Position numbers and translations under genes: made by a program. This document shows positions 28,923 through 38,002 of a stretch of 64,000 nt of DNA, piece after piece. The notes under the pieces were generated by a model that made no database searches, was not told the origin of the DNA, and saw only the letters and a list, made by a program, of their open reading frames with translations. How positions within the stretch are numbered: position 1 is the first letter of the stretch; each line of letters opens with the position of its first letter. This DNA comes from Methylovorus menthalis (lineage in GTDB: Bacteria; Pseudomonadota; Gammaproteobacteria; Burkholderiales; Methylophilaceae), in NCBI RefSeq assembly GCF_020523625.1, contig NZ_JAJAQH010000006.1:496001-560000 (forward strand), read 5' to 3'.

Positions 28923-30033
28923 ATGGTAATGGAAGCAGAACAACTCAATCTGATCGCCCACCGTCTGGCTGATCTTTCTGAACGTAATCATGCCCTTCGG
29001 GGGTATCTTTGACTTCGAGACCAAGCAGCAACGCCTGGAAGAAGTGTCACAATTGCTGGAAGATCCCAGCATCTGGAACGATAACGAACGCTCGCAAAAA
29101 CTAGGTAAGGAACGCCGCGAACTGGAGTTCGTGGTCAAATCCTTGACCGAGGTGGATAACAGCCTGCGCGACAGTGCCGAGCTGTTTGAAATGGCGCGCG
29201 AAGAAAACGATGATGCCACCTTGCTCGGTATTGATGCAGATAGCAAAGCCTTGGAAAAGCAGGTGGAGGAAATGGAATTCCGCCGCATGTTTGCCAACCC
29301 CATGGATGGCAATAACTGCTTTATCGATATTCAGTCCGGCTCGGGTGGTACCGAAGCGCAGGATTGGGCTTCCATGCTGCTGCGCATGTATCTGCGCTAT
29401 TGCGAGCGTCGTGGCTTCAAGGTGGAAGTGCTGGAAGAGTCAGAAGGCGATGTTGCCGGGCTGAAGAGCGCTTCGCTGAAAATATCCGGCGACTATGCTT
29501 ATGGTTATCTGCGGACTGAAAGTGGCGTGCATCGCCTGGTGCGCAAGTCGCCATTTGATTCGGGGAATCGTCGGCATACTTCATTTGCTAGCGTGTCAGT
29601 CTTCCCGGAAGTGGATGACTCGATCGAGGTTGAGATCAACCCGGCCGATTTGCGGATTGATACTTACCGGGCATCTGGTGCCGGTGGTCAGCATATTAAC
29701 AAGACAGACTCCGCTGTGCGTATTACCCACTTGCCGACCAATACCGTTGTGCAATGTCAGAATGACCGCTCACAGCATCGTAACAAGGCTGAGGCCATGA
29801 ACATGCTGAAGGCACAGCTGTATCAGCTGGAGCTCAACAAGCGCAATCAGGAAAAGCAGGCGCTGGAAGATGCCAAGACGGATATTGGCTGGGGGCACCA
29901 GATTCGCAGCTATGTGCTGGATCAGTCGCGTATCAAGGATCTGCGCACCAACGTTGAAATTGGCAATACCCAGGGCGTGCTGGATGGCGATCTGGATCCA
30001 TTCATATCAGAAAGTTTAAAGCAGGGAGTGTAG
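28923..30033 (+). CDS. prfB: Peptide chain release factor 2, with programmed +1 frameshift
   Basis: Recognises UGA and UAA stop codons. The gene is read in two frames: 28923-29009 gives 29 residues ending ..HALRGYL, then a TGA at 29010; skipping one base continues with GAC at 29011 to the stop at 30033, giving 369 aa. The second part has the anticodon-like loop region and GGQ in [20 protein letters not shown] naive call starting at 28990 would lose the true N terminus. lysS follows after 3 bases in the same operon, the conserved prfB-lysS pair. Confidence 0.96.
29000..29012 (+). other. RF2 recoding site (+1 frameshift)
   Basis: The sequence GGGGGTATCTTTGAC contains an internal Shine-Dalgarno-like G run, the slippery CTT (29007-29009) and the in-frame TGA (29010-29012) followed by C. 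This is the standard autoregulatory RF2 site; the G run is preceded by C rather than the A of E. coli. Confidence 0.95.
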
Positions 30034-30036
30034 TAA

Positions 30037-31551
30037 GTGAGCGAAGCACAACAGCCGATTGAGGCTACACAACAAGACGAAAACCATGTGATTGCCGAGC
30101 GTCGGGAAAAGCTGAAAGCGATCCGGGCTCAGGGGGTGGCTTTCCCCAATGATTTCAAGCCTGAGCATGTAGCGGCTGATTTGCATGCCAAATATGGCGA
30201 GCAGGACAATGAAACGCTGGAGCCCGCGAATGTACAGGTGAGCGTGGCTGGCCGCATGATGCTGAAGCGCGTCATGGGCAAGGCCAGCTTTGCCACCTTG
30301 CAGGACAAAAGTGGCCGTATCCAGCTGTTCATTTCCAAGGAGAGCATAGGTGAAGAGCTTTACGATGCTTTCAAGAAATGGGATATGGGCGATATTCTCG
30401 CCGCGCGCGGCGTGGTGTTCAAAACCAAGACAGGTGAACTGTCGATCAAGGTGAGTGAGCTGCGTTTGCTCACCAAGTCCCTGCGTCCGCTGCCTGAGAA
30501 ATTCCATGGCCTGTCTGATCAGGAGACCAAGTATCGCCAGCGCTATGTCGATCTGATTGTGTCGGACGATACGCGCCAGACCTTTATTGCCCGCAGCAAG
30601 ATTGTGGCGGCCATTCGCAGCTTCATGCTGGGCAATGAGTTTCTGGAAGTGGAAACGCCCATGCTGCATCCGATTCCTGGCGGTGCGTCGGCCAAGCCTT
30701 TTATCACGCATCACAATGCGCTGGATATGCAGATGTATATGCGCATTGCACCTGAGCTTTATCTCAAGCGCCTGATCGTGGGCGGTTTTGAGCGCGTATT
30801 CGAGATCAACCGCAATTTCCGTAACGAAGGTGTCAGCGTTCGCCACAACCCGGAATTCACCATGATGGAGTTCTACGCGGCTTATACCGATTACAAGTGG
30901 CTGATGGACTTCACCGAAAACTGCATTCGTGCGGCGGCGATTGCTGCCCGGGGTACTGCTGTGCTGGAATATCAAGGCCGCACGCTCGATCTGAGCCAGC
31001 CCTTCCAGCGCCTGACCATTGTGGGGGCGATTCAGAAATACGCGCCAGGCTATACGCTGGATCAGTTAACCGATATGACCTTCCTGCGTACCGAGCTGAA
31101 AAAGTTTGGGGTGGAAGCCTTTGCCCACGCCGGTCTGGGCGCGCTGCAATTGGCACTGTTTGAAGAAACAGCTGAAAGCCAGCTGTGGGAGCCGACGTAT
31201 ATTATTGATTACCCCGTGGAAGTCTCGCCGTTGGCGCGTGCATCGGATAGCAACCCTGAAATTACCGAGCGCTTTGAACTGTTTGTGACCGGTCGCGAAA
31301 TTGCCAACGGCTTCTCCGAGCTGAATGATGCCGAAGACCAGGCGGCACGTTTCCATGCCCAGGTCGCTGCCAAGGAAGCGGGCGATGACGAGGCCATGTA
31401 TTACGATGCTGATTTCATCCGTGCACTGGAGTACGGCATGCCGCCTACCGGCGGTTGCGGTATCGGCATTGACCGCTTGGTGATGCTATTAACCGACAGT
31501 CCAAGTATTCGCGATGTGATTCTGTTCCCGCATATGCGTCCCGAAGCCTGA
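30037..31551 (+). CDS. lysS: Lysyl-tRNA synthetase, class II
   Basis: Charges tRNA-Lys. The 504-aa protein has an N-terminal OB-fold anticodon-binding domain ([26 protein letters not shown] region) and a class-II core with motif 1 ([21 protein letters not shown]), motif 2 ([22 protein letters not shown]) and motif 3 ([14 protein letters not shown]). Start is GTG 30037, three bases after the prfB stop, implying translational coupling. Confidence 0.97.
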   Translation: MSEAQQPIEATQQDENHVIAERREKLKAIRAQGVAFPNDFKPEHVAADLHAKYGEQDNETLEPANVQVSVAGRMMLKRVMGKASFATLQDKSGRIQLFISKESIGEELYDAFKKWDMGDILAARGVVFKTKTGELSIKVSELRLLTKSLRPLPEKFHGLSDQETKYRQRYVDLIVSDDTRQTFIARSKIVAAIRSFMLGNEFLEVETPMLHPIPGGASAKPFITHHNALDMQMYMRIAPELYLKRLIVGGFERVFEINRNFRNEGVSVRHNPEFTMMEFYAAYTDYKWLMDFTENCIRAAAIAARGTAVLEYQGRTLDLSQPFQRLTIVGAIQKYAPGYTLDQLTDMTFLRTELKKFGVEAFAHAGLGALQLALFEETAESQLWEPTYIIDYPVEVSPLARASDSNPEITERFELFVTGREIANGFSELNDAEDQAARFHAQVAAKEAGDDEAMYYDADFIRALEYGMPPTGGCGIGIDRLVMLLTDSPSIRDVILFPHMRPEA

Positions 31552-31643
31552 ATATAAACGCGAGCCCTGCTGCGGTGTGTTGCGGCAGGGCGACAAGGTT
31601 TATTATTTAAAAACAGTAGCTTGTATTTTTAAGAACGGATGAG

Positions 31644-31667
31644 CGTCTCCTGAGGGAGACGTTTTTT
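31644..31667 (+). terminator. Terminator downstream of lysS
   Basis: A 7-bp stem cgtctcc / ggagacg with loop tgag is followed by six T's. A weaker GC stem (gccctgc ... gcagggc, about 31563-31590) lies closer to lysS. Confidence 0.85.
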
Positions 31668-31727
31668 ATTGGTTTTCAGGCGTATTCTGAAAAATCTGAT
31701 AAGAAGTGTTCTTAAGTGATTGATTAA

Positions 31728-31741
31728 TTGACTATTGTCAA
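31728..31741. promoter_or_regulatory. Short dyad upstream of the bactofilin gene
   Basis: TTGAC-TATT-GTCAA is a perfect inverted repeat whose left half also resembles a -35 hexamer. It lies 87 bases ahead of the bactofilin ATG. A regulator is not identifiable. Confidence 0.35.
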
Positions 31742-31827
31742 AGTCGGCATGGTCGTTGCTCTTACTGCTCTGGTAAATGTGATGTCTGCATTTCGACATT
31801 TTTTACCATCATGAAAGAGGTTTACCC

Positions 31828-32418
31828 ATGTTAAACAAGCAAGGTCTATTCAATCGAGGTGCCCAACCTTCTCCAGCACAATCCACTCCGAGCAGCCGTC
31901 CAGCAACATCGCCTTTATCCGCAGGTGCTTCCACCACGACCAGCGCCCCATACCCAGCCAGCCAGCCATCAGCGGTGGCATCCGCTACCGCTGCATCCAC
32001 CGTAGCAGACAATAAGACGGGTACAGAAAACCAAGAGATCTCGGGTAGCCGCCTGATAGTCGGGCCGGATGTCAAACTTAAAGGTGCCGAAATACAAGAC
32101 TGCGATACTTTGGTGGTAGAAGGTCGAGTCGAAGCTACCATGGATAGCCGTGTCATCCAGATTGCCGAAGCAGGTGAATTTTCTGGCAAGGTAGGCATCG
32201 ATGTCGCCGAGATATATGGAAAGTTTGAAGGTGAGCTGACTGCGCGTAGCCAGCTCATCATTCATGCCAGCGGACGCGTCAGCGGTAAAATCCGTTACGG
32301 CAAAATTTTTATTGAAGAAGGTGGAGAGTTGTCCGGCGATATTGCCTCAATCTCAACAGACAATACCAGCCATAAAGCCAGCCCATTGCGGGCAGCGGCC
32401 AGTGCCAGCCAAGCCTAG
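31828..32418 (+). CDS. Bactofilin (polymer-forming cytoskeletal protein)
   Basis: A 196-aa protein with a disordered Ser/Pro/Ala/Thr-rich N-terminal tail (about 1-70), then the bactofilin beta-helix core (about 70-180) with repeated short strands such as GSRLIVGPDVKLKGAEI, TLVVEGRVEATM and LIIHASGRVSGKIRYGKIFIEEGGELSGDI. Bactofilins self-assemble into filaments that position cell-envelope enzymes or appendages. It has an AAAGAGG ribosome site and appears monocistronic. Confidence 0.92.
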   Translation: MLNKQGLFNRGAQPSPAQSTPSSRPATSPLSAGASTTTSAPYPASQPSAVASATAASTVADNKTGTENQEISGSRLIVGPDVKLKGAEIQDCDTLVVEGRVEATMDSRVIQIAEAGEFSGKVGIDVAEIYGKFEGELTARSQLIIHASGRVSGKIRYGKIFIEEGGELSGDIASISTDNTSHKASPLRAAASASQA

Positions 32419-32516
32419 CTGCGTTTTACGCTCCAGCGCTTAAGGTGGCTGGAGCTGTCTCTATCGATATTTCACCATGTTGTATTTATGCAACGTCAAC
32501 ATGACGAATTCATTAT

Positions 32517-32534
32517 CCGTCATCAATCTGTCAC
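32517..32534 (+). promoter_or_regulatory. PhoB box upstream of the porin gene
   Basis: CCGTCAT-CAAT-CTGTCAC is the best match in the window to the PhoB consensus (one clear mismatch in the two heptamers). It ends 75 bases before the porin ATG. Confidence 0.8.
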
Positions 32535-32609
32535 ATTGAATCATCAAAATCGCTCCCGTGTTGAAACTCAACAAAACGAATTTATAGTTTTTTAACCGGG
32601 AGTAATCTA

Positions 32610-34019
32610 ATGAAAAGTATCAAGCTGCGCGGCGTCTGTGCTGCAGTTTCTGGGGCACTACTGTTCGGTTTTGGCGCTAACGCCATGGCCGACTCCACTG
32701 TTGACATCGTCAATGCTCTGGTGAGCAAGGGTGTATTGACCGAAGAAGAAGGTAACCTGCTGACCAAGGGCCGCGAAGGCGAAAAGCTGGGTCAGGAAAA
32801 AGCCATGAAAACGGCTGGCAAGATCAAGATTTCTGACGTGATCGATAGCGCTACTTTGTATGGCGATATTCGTGCACGTTACGAATTCCGTAATGGCGAA
32901 GACACTGCCAGCAATGGTGAAGATCGTACGCGTGGTCGCTACAAGATGCTGTTGGGCGTGAAGACCGAAGCCGGTGATTTCTACTCTGACCTGGCTTTGT
33001 CCATGGGTTCAGGTGGTCGTTCCGACAATGCCACGTTTGGTAATGGTAACAACGGTGCAAATGGTAAGGAAAGCGTTTACGTCAAGCGCGCCATGCTCGG
33101 CTGGAAAGCGACTGATTGGTTGAAGGTTGAAGCTGGTCGTGTGGCTAACCCTCTGTATACCACTTCCATGGTATGGGATGCGGATCTGACATTTGAAGGT
33201 CTGGTAGAAAAGATTGACTACAAGTGGGGCAAGGTAAACCTGTTCGGTAATTTCGCACAGTCTCAATACCGTGGCGACCGTCAGGATTATTACAATATCG
33301 ATACCAGCTCCGAACGTAAAACCAACACACTGTTGGCTTTCCAGGGTGGTGCCAAGTTTGATATTACCGATACGGTATCTGCCAAAGCTGCGATCACTTA
33401 CACCACCTACACAAGTGATAACGGCACTGGCACTGGTGCTTTTGTACCAGGCTTGGGTACTACCACGACCGTTGGTTCTACCCTCGGTACCAATGTTACC
33501 TCGACTAATGATATCCGCACCATTGAAATCCCGGCTGAACTGGGCTTCAAACTGGCAAACAACATGAAGCTGAATGTGTTTGGTGATTATGTAGTCAACC
33601 TAGATGGTGATGACCGCTTTGACGCTGCTGTCGCTGCTGCTACGGCCGGTGCTACTCGGAATGCGATCAATGCTGCTGGTAACGATGACAAAGCCTGGCT
33701 GGTGGGTGTAGGCCTGGAACAAAAGCAGGACAAGAACCCCAAGAAGGGTGACTGGTCTGCCAAGCTCTGGTACCAGGACGTTGGTGTTTATGCACTTGAT
33801 CCTAACGCCGTGGACTCTGACTTCATGGATTCCAAAGTCAACCTGAAGGGTGTCGTGTTCAAGGGTGAATACCTGGTGCGTGACAATGTCTTCCTGAACC
33901 TGGCTGCTGGTCATGCTACTCGCAAGAATGACCGTCTGGCCGCCACTGGCGCAGGTGATATTAATCTGAACCTCGACAGCTACAATCTGTATCAACTGGA
34001 CGTCACTTACAAGTTCTAA
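32610..34019 (+). CDS. Putative outer-membrane porin, probably phosphate-starvation induced
   Basis: A 469-aa protein with a signal peptide (cut near ANAMA, residue 27), an N-terminal segment VDIVNALVSKGVLTEEEGNLL with a Lys/Glu-rich helix typical of a family of proteobacterial putative porins, and then alternating beta-strand sequence (YGDIRARYEFRNG, VKAEAGRV-like, LWYQDVGVYALD) ending in the aromatic terminal residue of YQLDVTYKF. The terminal Phe is the usual signal for BAM. The upstream PhoB box suggests a role in phosphate or polyphosphate uptake. Channel selectivity cannot be read from sequence. Confidence 0.85.
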   Translation: MKSIKLRGVCAAVSGALLFGFGANAMADSTVDIVNALVSKGVLTEEEGNLLTKGREGEKLGQEKAMKTAGKIKISDVIDSATLYGDIRARYEFRNGEDTASNGEDRTRGRYKMLLGVKTEAGDFYSDLALSMGSGGRSDNATFGNGNNGANGKESVYVKRAMLGWKATDWLKVEAGRVANPLYTTSMVWDADLTFEGLVEKIDYKWGKVNLFGNFAQSQYRGDRQDYYNIDTSSERKTNTLLAFQGGAKFDITDTVSAKAAITYTTYTSDNGTGTGAFVPGLGTTTTVGSTLGTNVTSTNDIRTIEIPAELGFKLANNMKLNVFGDYVVNLDGDDRFDAAVAAATAGATRNAINAAGNDDKAWLVGVGLEQKQDKNPKKGDWSAKLWYQDVGVYALDPNAVDSDFMDSKVNLKGVVFKGEYLVRDNVFLNLAAGHATRKNDRLAATGAGDINLNLDSYNLYQLDVTYKF

Positions 34020-34067
34020 GTTGATAAGTGATGAGCATGCCGGCAACATGGCATGCATATCCCGAAA

Positions 34068-34096
34068 AACCCGCCATGAATATGGCGGGTTTTTTA
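34068..34096 (+). terminator. Terminator after the porin gene
   Basis: A perfect 10-bp stem aacccgccat / atggcgggtt with loop gaat is followed by a T run. Confidence 0.9.
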
Positions 34097-34248
34097 TGCT
34101 TAATGGGCATGGTGTTTAGCTATCCCTGACATGGCAATGCAAGGCGTCAGCTGGCGCGGAGATTAAAGCTTAAAGTCCCTTTTAGTAATAGGATTTTTGG
34201 CGTTTGTTGTGTACGATTACATAAAAATTCATATTATAAATCAGGGAA

Positions 34249-37200
34249 ATGTACACCAGTCTCAACACTCGGCCGCGGCCACTTTCTATCCGCAATATCG
34301 TTAAACTCAGCCTGGTTGTTTTAGTTTATTACTTGCTCGGTAGTCTTAATCTCTGGATTCCCATTCCGGATGCCTGGGCGAGCTTGATCAGCCCGACAGC
34401 GGGATTCTCGCTGGCCATTCTGCTGGTGTTTGGTTATCGTGCCTGGCCTGCCATCTTTATTGGCTCCCTGATTACCCATTTGAATTCCACTGTGTATTAC
34501 GTCGCCACCACCATGGCGGTGGGAGATACTCTGGAAACCCTGCTGGCGTGTTATCTGCTGAAGCAGGTGGCGCGTTTTGATCCCGCGCTGATTCGTCTGC
34601 GGGATTTCTTGACGCTGGTATTTTTTGCGGTGGGAATCAGCCCGCTGGTCAGCGCTTTTATCAATGTGCTGATGCTGATGGTCATTGGGGCTGATCCAGC
34701 CACGCTCGCCAACAGCTTTACCAACTCATGGCTGGAGGATGCTTTCAGCTATCTCTTGTTCACGCCCGTGGTACTGGCTGTTTATCACTATGAGCCGATT
34801 CGCTGGAGCTGGGGGCGTGCTGCCGAGGCCTTGGTTCTTGCTGGACTGGTCATCTTCAGTTGCCTGTTGACCATGCTGGGTGCCATGGATAAATCCATTT
34901 CACAGTTGATGCAACCGCAGGCGTTCATGCTGTTTCCTCTGGTGATGTGGGCAGCGTTGCGGTTTCACCAGCGCGGTGCGGCGCTCAGTGTGTTATTTGT
35001 CGCCATGACGGCATTGTGGGGCGGCGCGCATGGATTGGGGACATTTGCCCATGATTTTGCCCAAGCCAATCTGCTGGATTACTGGATGTATGTGCTTGTG
35101 CTATCGTCAACCGGCGTTGCCTTGTCTGGTTTGAATGCCGGGCGTATCCGTTCGGAAGCGCGACTCAAGGAGCAGCTCGATACCTATGATGCCCTGCTGC
35201 ATGCTCAAGCCGATGTGAATGAAGGCGTGGCGATTATTCATCGCGGCAAGATCGTCTATGGCAACGATGCCTTGTGGCGCATTGGCGGCTACAGTCCCGG
35301 TGATATTCCCCTGGGCTCCGATTTTTTCAGTTTGATCCACCCGTCGGACCGCAAACGGGTGGGCGAGATTTACCAGCAGCGTTTGCAGGATATGGATGTG
35401 CCTACGCGTTATGAAGCCCTGGGCCTGGGGAAAAACGGCCGTGCGATTCATATCGAGATTGCGGCTGCCCAGTATCGGGATGACAGCCAGCGCATCGTGA
35501 CGCTGATTATTGACATCAGCAGCCGTAAAAAAGCCGAAGCCGAGCTCGTGAAAAGCCAGCAGGATTACCGGGAGCTGGTGGAGTCGGTGCAGGCGATTGT
35601 CTGGCGGGCGATTCCTGGCGGAAAATTTACCTTTGTCAGTAAGGAAGCCGAAGCGCTGCTGGGCTATCCGCTTGCGCAGTGGACTCAGGATGCCGATTTC
35701 TGGGCCGACAAGATTCATCCTGATGACCGCGATTGGGTGGTGGAGTATTGCCGCACCGAATCGCTCAAGCTGACAAGCTTTGATTTTGATTATCGGATGA
35801 TCGCGGCGGATGGCCGCGTGGTTTGGATGAAGGATATCGTCAAGGTGATTCCCAATATGTCCAACACCCGCCCAGCTGAACTGGTGGGCGTGATGCTGGA
35901 TATCACGGCCAGCAAGGCCGCTGAGTCAGATCTCCGCCTGGCCCGCCAGGTGTTTGACAATACGGCAGAAGGCATCGTGATTACGGATCCGGCTTTCCGG
36001 GTGCTGGAAGTCAACCAGGCTTACCAGTTGATTACGGGATACGAGAAAGAAGAGATCATCGGCAAGCTGCCGTCGGTCATGCTGGCTGGGCTGCATGAGC
36101 AAGCCTACTACGACCTCATCCGGCAGACGCTGGAACATGAGGGCCAGTGGGTAGGCGAAATCTGGAATCGGCGCAAATCGGGCGAGAGTTATCCCGAGTG
36201 GTTATCCATCAGCCAGGTGACCGATGTCAAAGGCACCGTGCAGAATTATGTGGCTGTGTTCACCGATATCACCCAACGCAAATTATCCGAAGAGCGCCTG
36301 CAGTTCCTGGCCAACCACGATGCGCTGACGCATCTGCCCAACCGGGCCTTGTTGCAGGAGCGCATTGATCAGGCCTTGAGTCGCGCACAGCGCAACAAGA
36401 CCGCGATTGCCGTCTTGTTCATTGATCTTGATCGCTTCAAGATCATCAACGATACCTTGGGTCACCAGACGGGCGACATGCTGCTGCAGGAGGGCGCCAA
36501 GCGTCTCAAGGAGTGCCTGCGTGAGACGGATACCGTGGCGCGGCAGGGCGGGGATGAGTTTGTTGTGCTGGTGGAAGACTGCGGCGATACCGATTACCTC
36601 AATACCATTGCCCGCAAGATCATGGCGGCCCTGGCGCAACCCTTTATCCTGGTTGGGCGTGAGCTCTTCATCAGTGCCAGTATTGGCATCAGCGTGTACC
36701 CGGATGATGGCCTGGATACGGCCAGTTTGCTCAAGCATGCCGATGCTGCCATGTACCGCGCCAAGGAATCCGGCAAAAATACCTTCCGCTTTTATGCGGC
36801 AGAGGCCAATACCAATAGCGTGGAATTATTAACGCTGGAAAACAATCTGCGCCGGGCCGTTGAACGCAATGAGTTCGTGCTGCATTACCAGCCCAAGGTG
36901 GATTTGCGCTCGCAGAAAATCATCGGTGCCGAGGCGGTGGTGCGCTGGCAGCATCCTGAATTGGGCATGCTGTCACCCATGCAGTTTATTCCCCTCGCGG
37001 AAGAGACCGGTCTGATTATCGACATTGGCGCCTGGATCATGCGTGAATCCTGTCGACAAGCCGTGGAGTGGCAACAGCTCACCGGGCAGACCGTTCGGGT
37101 CGCTGTCAATCTCTCCGCCCGCCAGTTCCGCGATGAGACCCTGCGGCAAACCATAGCCGATGCACTGGCAGAGAGTGGGTTGACGGCAGACTGTCTGGAA

Positions 37201-37629
37201 TTGGAAATTACGGAAAGCATGATCATGCACAATGCCGAGCGGGCGCGTGAGGTGCTGCAACACTTCCACGACCTCGGCGCCCATGTGCTGATTGATGACT
37301 TTGGCACCGGCTATTCTTCGTTCGGCTATCTCAAGCACTTCCCGATAGATTCACTCAAGATCGACCGGTCGTTTGTGCGCGATATCCCCGATGACGTGGA
37401 CGACATGGCGATTACCCAAGCCATTATCGCCATGGCGCACAGCCTGCAGATCAAGGTGGTGGCAGAAGGCGTGGAAACTCATGAACAGCTGGCGTTCCTG
37501 AAAAAGCAGGGCTGCGACCAAATTCAGGGGTTCCTGTTCAGCGAGCCGCTGCATAGCCACGACTTTGTTCGCATGCTTAAACTGCAGCCCATGCTCAGGC
37601 TGCAGCTGGGTGAGGCAGCGGTGGCCTGA
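34249..37629 (+). CDS. MASE1-PAS-GGDEF-EAL cyclic-di-GMP signalling protein
   Basis: A 1126-aa inner-membrane sensor. Residues about 15-300 form a MASE1-type domain with eight or so membrane helices. Three PAS domains follow (about 315-425, 435-550, 560-680). The GGDEF motif is intact at residues 767-771, and the phosphodiesterase domain has EAV instead of EAL at 895-897, with the other metal and base residues present (ELEITESMI, IDDFGTGYSS, KIDRSFV, AEGVET). The catalytic Glu is kept, so both synthesis and breakdown of cyclic-di-GMP are possible. The input signal is unknown. It may influence the exopolysaccharide locus, but no direct link is visible. Confidence 0.94.
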   Translation: MYTSLNTRPRPLSIRNIVKLSLVVLVYYLLGSLNLWIPIPDAWASLISPTAGFSLAILLVFGYRAWPAIFIGSLITHLNSTVYYVATTMAVGDTLETLLACYLLKQVARFDPALIRLRDFLTLVFFAVGISPLVSAFINVLMLMVIGADPATLANSFTNSWLEDAFSYLLFTPVVLAVYHYEPIRWSWGRAAEALVLAGLVIFSCLLTMLGAMDKSISQLMQPQAFMLFPLVMWAALRFHQRGAALSVLFVAMTALWGGAHGLGTFAHDFAQANLLDYWMYVLVLSSTGVALSGLNAGRIRSEARLKEQLDTYDALLHAQADVNEGVAIIHRGKIVYGNDALWRIGGYSPGDIPLGSDFFSLIHPSDRKRVGEIYQQRLQDMDVPTRYEALGLGKNGRAIHIEIAAAQYRDDSQRIVTLIIDISSRKKAEAELVKSQQDYRELVESVQAIVWRAIPGGKFTFVSKEAEALLGYPLAQWTQDADFWADKIHPDDRDWVVEYCRTESLKLTSFDFDYRMIAADGRVVWMKDIVKVIPNMSNTRPAELVGVMLDITASKAAESDLRLARQVFDNTAEGIVITDPAFRVLEVNQAYQLITGYEKEEIIGKLPSVMLAGLHEQAYYDLIRQTLEHEGQWVGEIWNRRKSGESYPEWLSISQVTDVKGTVQNYVAVFTDITQRKLSEERLQFLANHDALTHLPNRALLQERIDQALSRAQRNKTAIAVLFIDLDRFKIINDTLGHQTGDMLLQEGAKRLKECLRETDTVARQGGDEFVVLVEDCGDTDYLNTIARKIMAALAQPFILVGRELFISASIGISVYPDDGLDTASLLKHADAAMYRAKESGKNTFRFYAAEANTNSVELLTLENNLRRAVERNEFVLHYQPKVDLRSQKIIGAEAVVRWQHPELGMLSPMQFIPLAEETGLIIDIGAWIMRESCRQAVEWQQLTGQTVRVAVNLSARQFRDETLRQTIADALAESGLTADCLELEITESMIMHNAERAREVLQHFHDLGAHVLIDDFGTGYSSFGYLKHFPIDSLKIDRSFVRDIPDDVDDMAITQAIIAMAHSLQIKVVAEGVETHEQLAFLKKQGCDQIQGFLFSEPLHSHDFVRMLKLQPMLRLQLGEAAVA

Positions 37630-37659
37630 GCCGACGCCCGCTGCGTAGTTCGGAGGAGG

Positions 37660-38001
37660 TTAGCGGTGGCCTTCTTTGGCCATATTGATGGAGTACTTCG
37701 GGATTTCGACGACCAGGTCTTCTTTACCGACAATGGCCTGGCAGGAAAGACGGGAATTGGGTTCCAGGCCCCAAGCTTTATCCAGCAGGTCCTCTTCTTT
37801 TTCTTCAGGGGCATTCAGCGATTTGTAGCCCTCACGCACGATCACGTGGCAAGTGGTGCAGGCGCACACCTTGTCGCAAGCGTGTTCGATATCAATGTCC
37901 TGCTCCAGCAGATTGTCGCATACCGACATGCCTGGCTTGGCGTCAAAGGCGGCGCCATCCGGGCACAGCTCCTGATGGGGTAATACGATGATTTGCGGCA
38001 T
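37660..38001 (-). CDS. fdx: Isc-type [2Fe-2S] ferredoxin
   Basis: Electron donor for Fe-S cluster assembly. 113 aa from ATG 38001, which lies just beyond the hscA stop. Ligand Cys residues are at 42, 48, 51 and 87 (ACDKVCACTTC, then SCQ), the exact positions found in E. coli Fdx. Last gene of the isc operon. Confidence 0.95.
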   Translation of the reverse strand: MPQIIVLPHQELCPDGAAFDAKPGMSVCDNLLEQDIDIEHACDKVCACTTCHVIVREGYKSLNAPEEKEEDLLDKAWGLEPNSRLSCQAIVGKEDLVVEIPKYSINMAKEGHR

Positions 38002-38002
38002 A

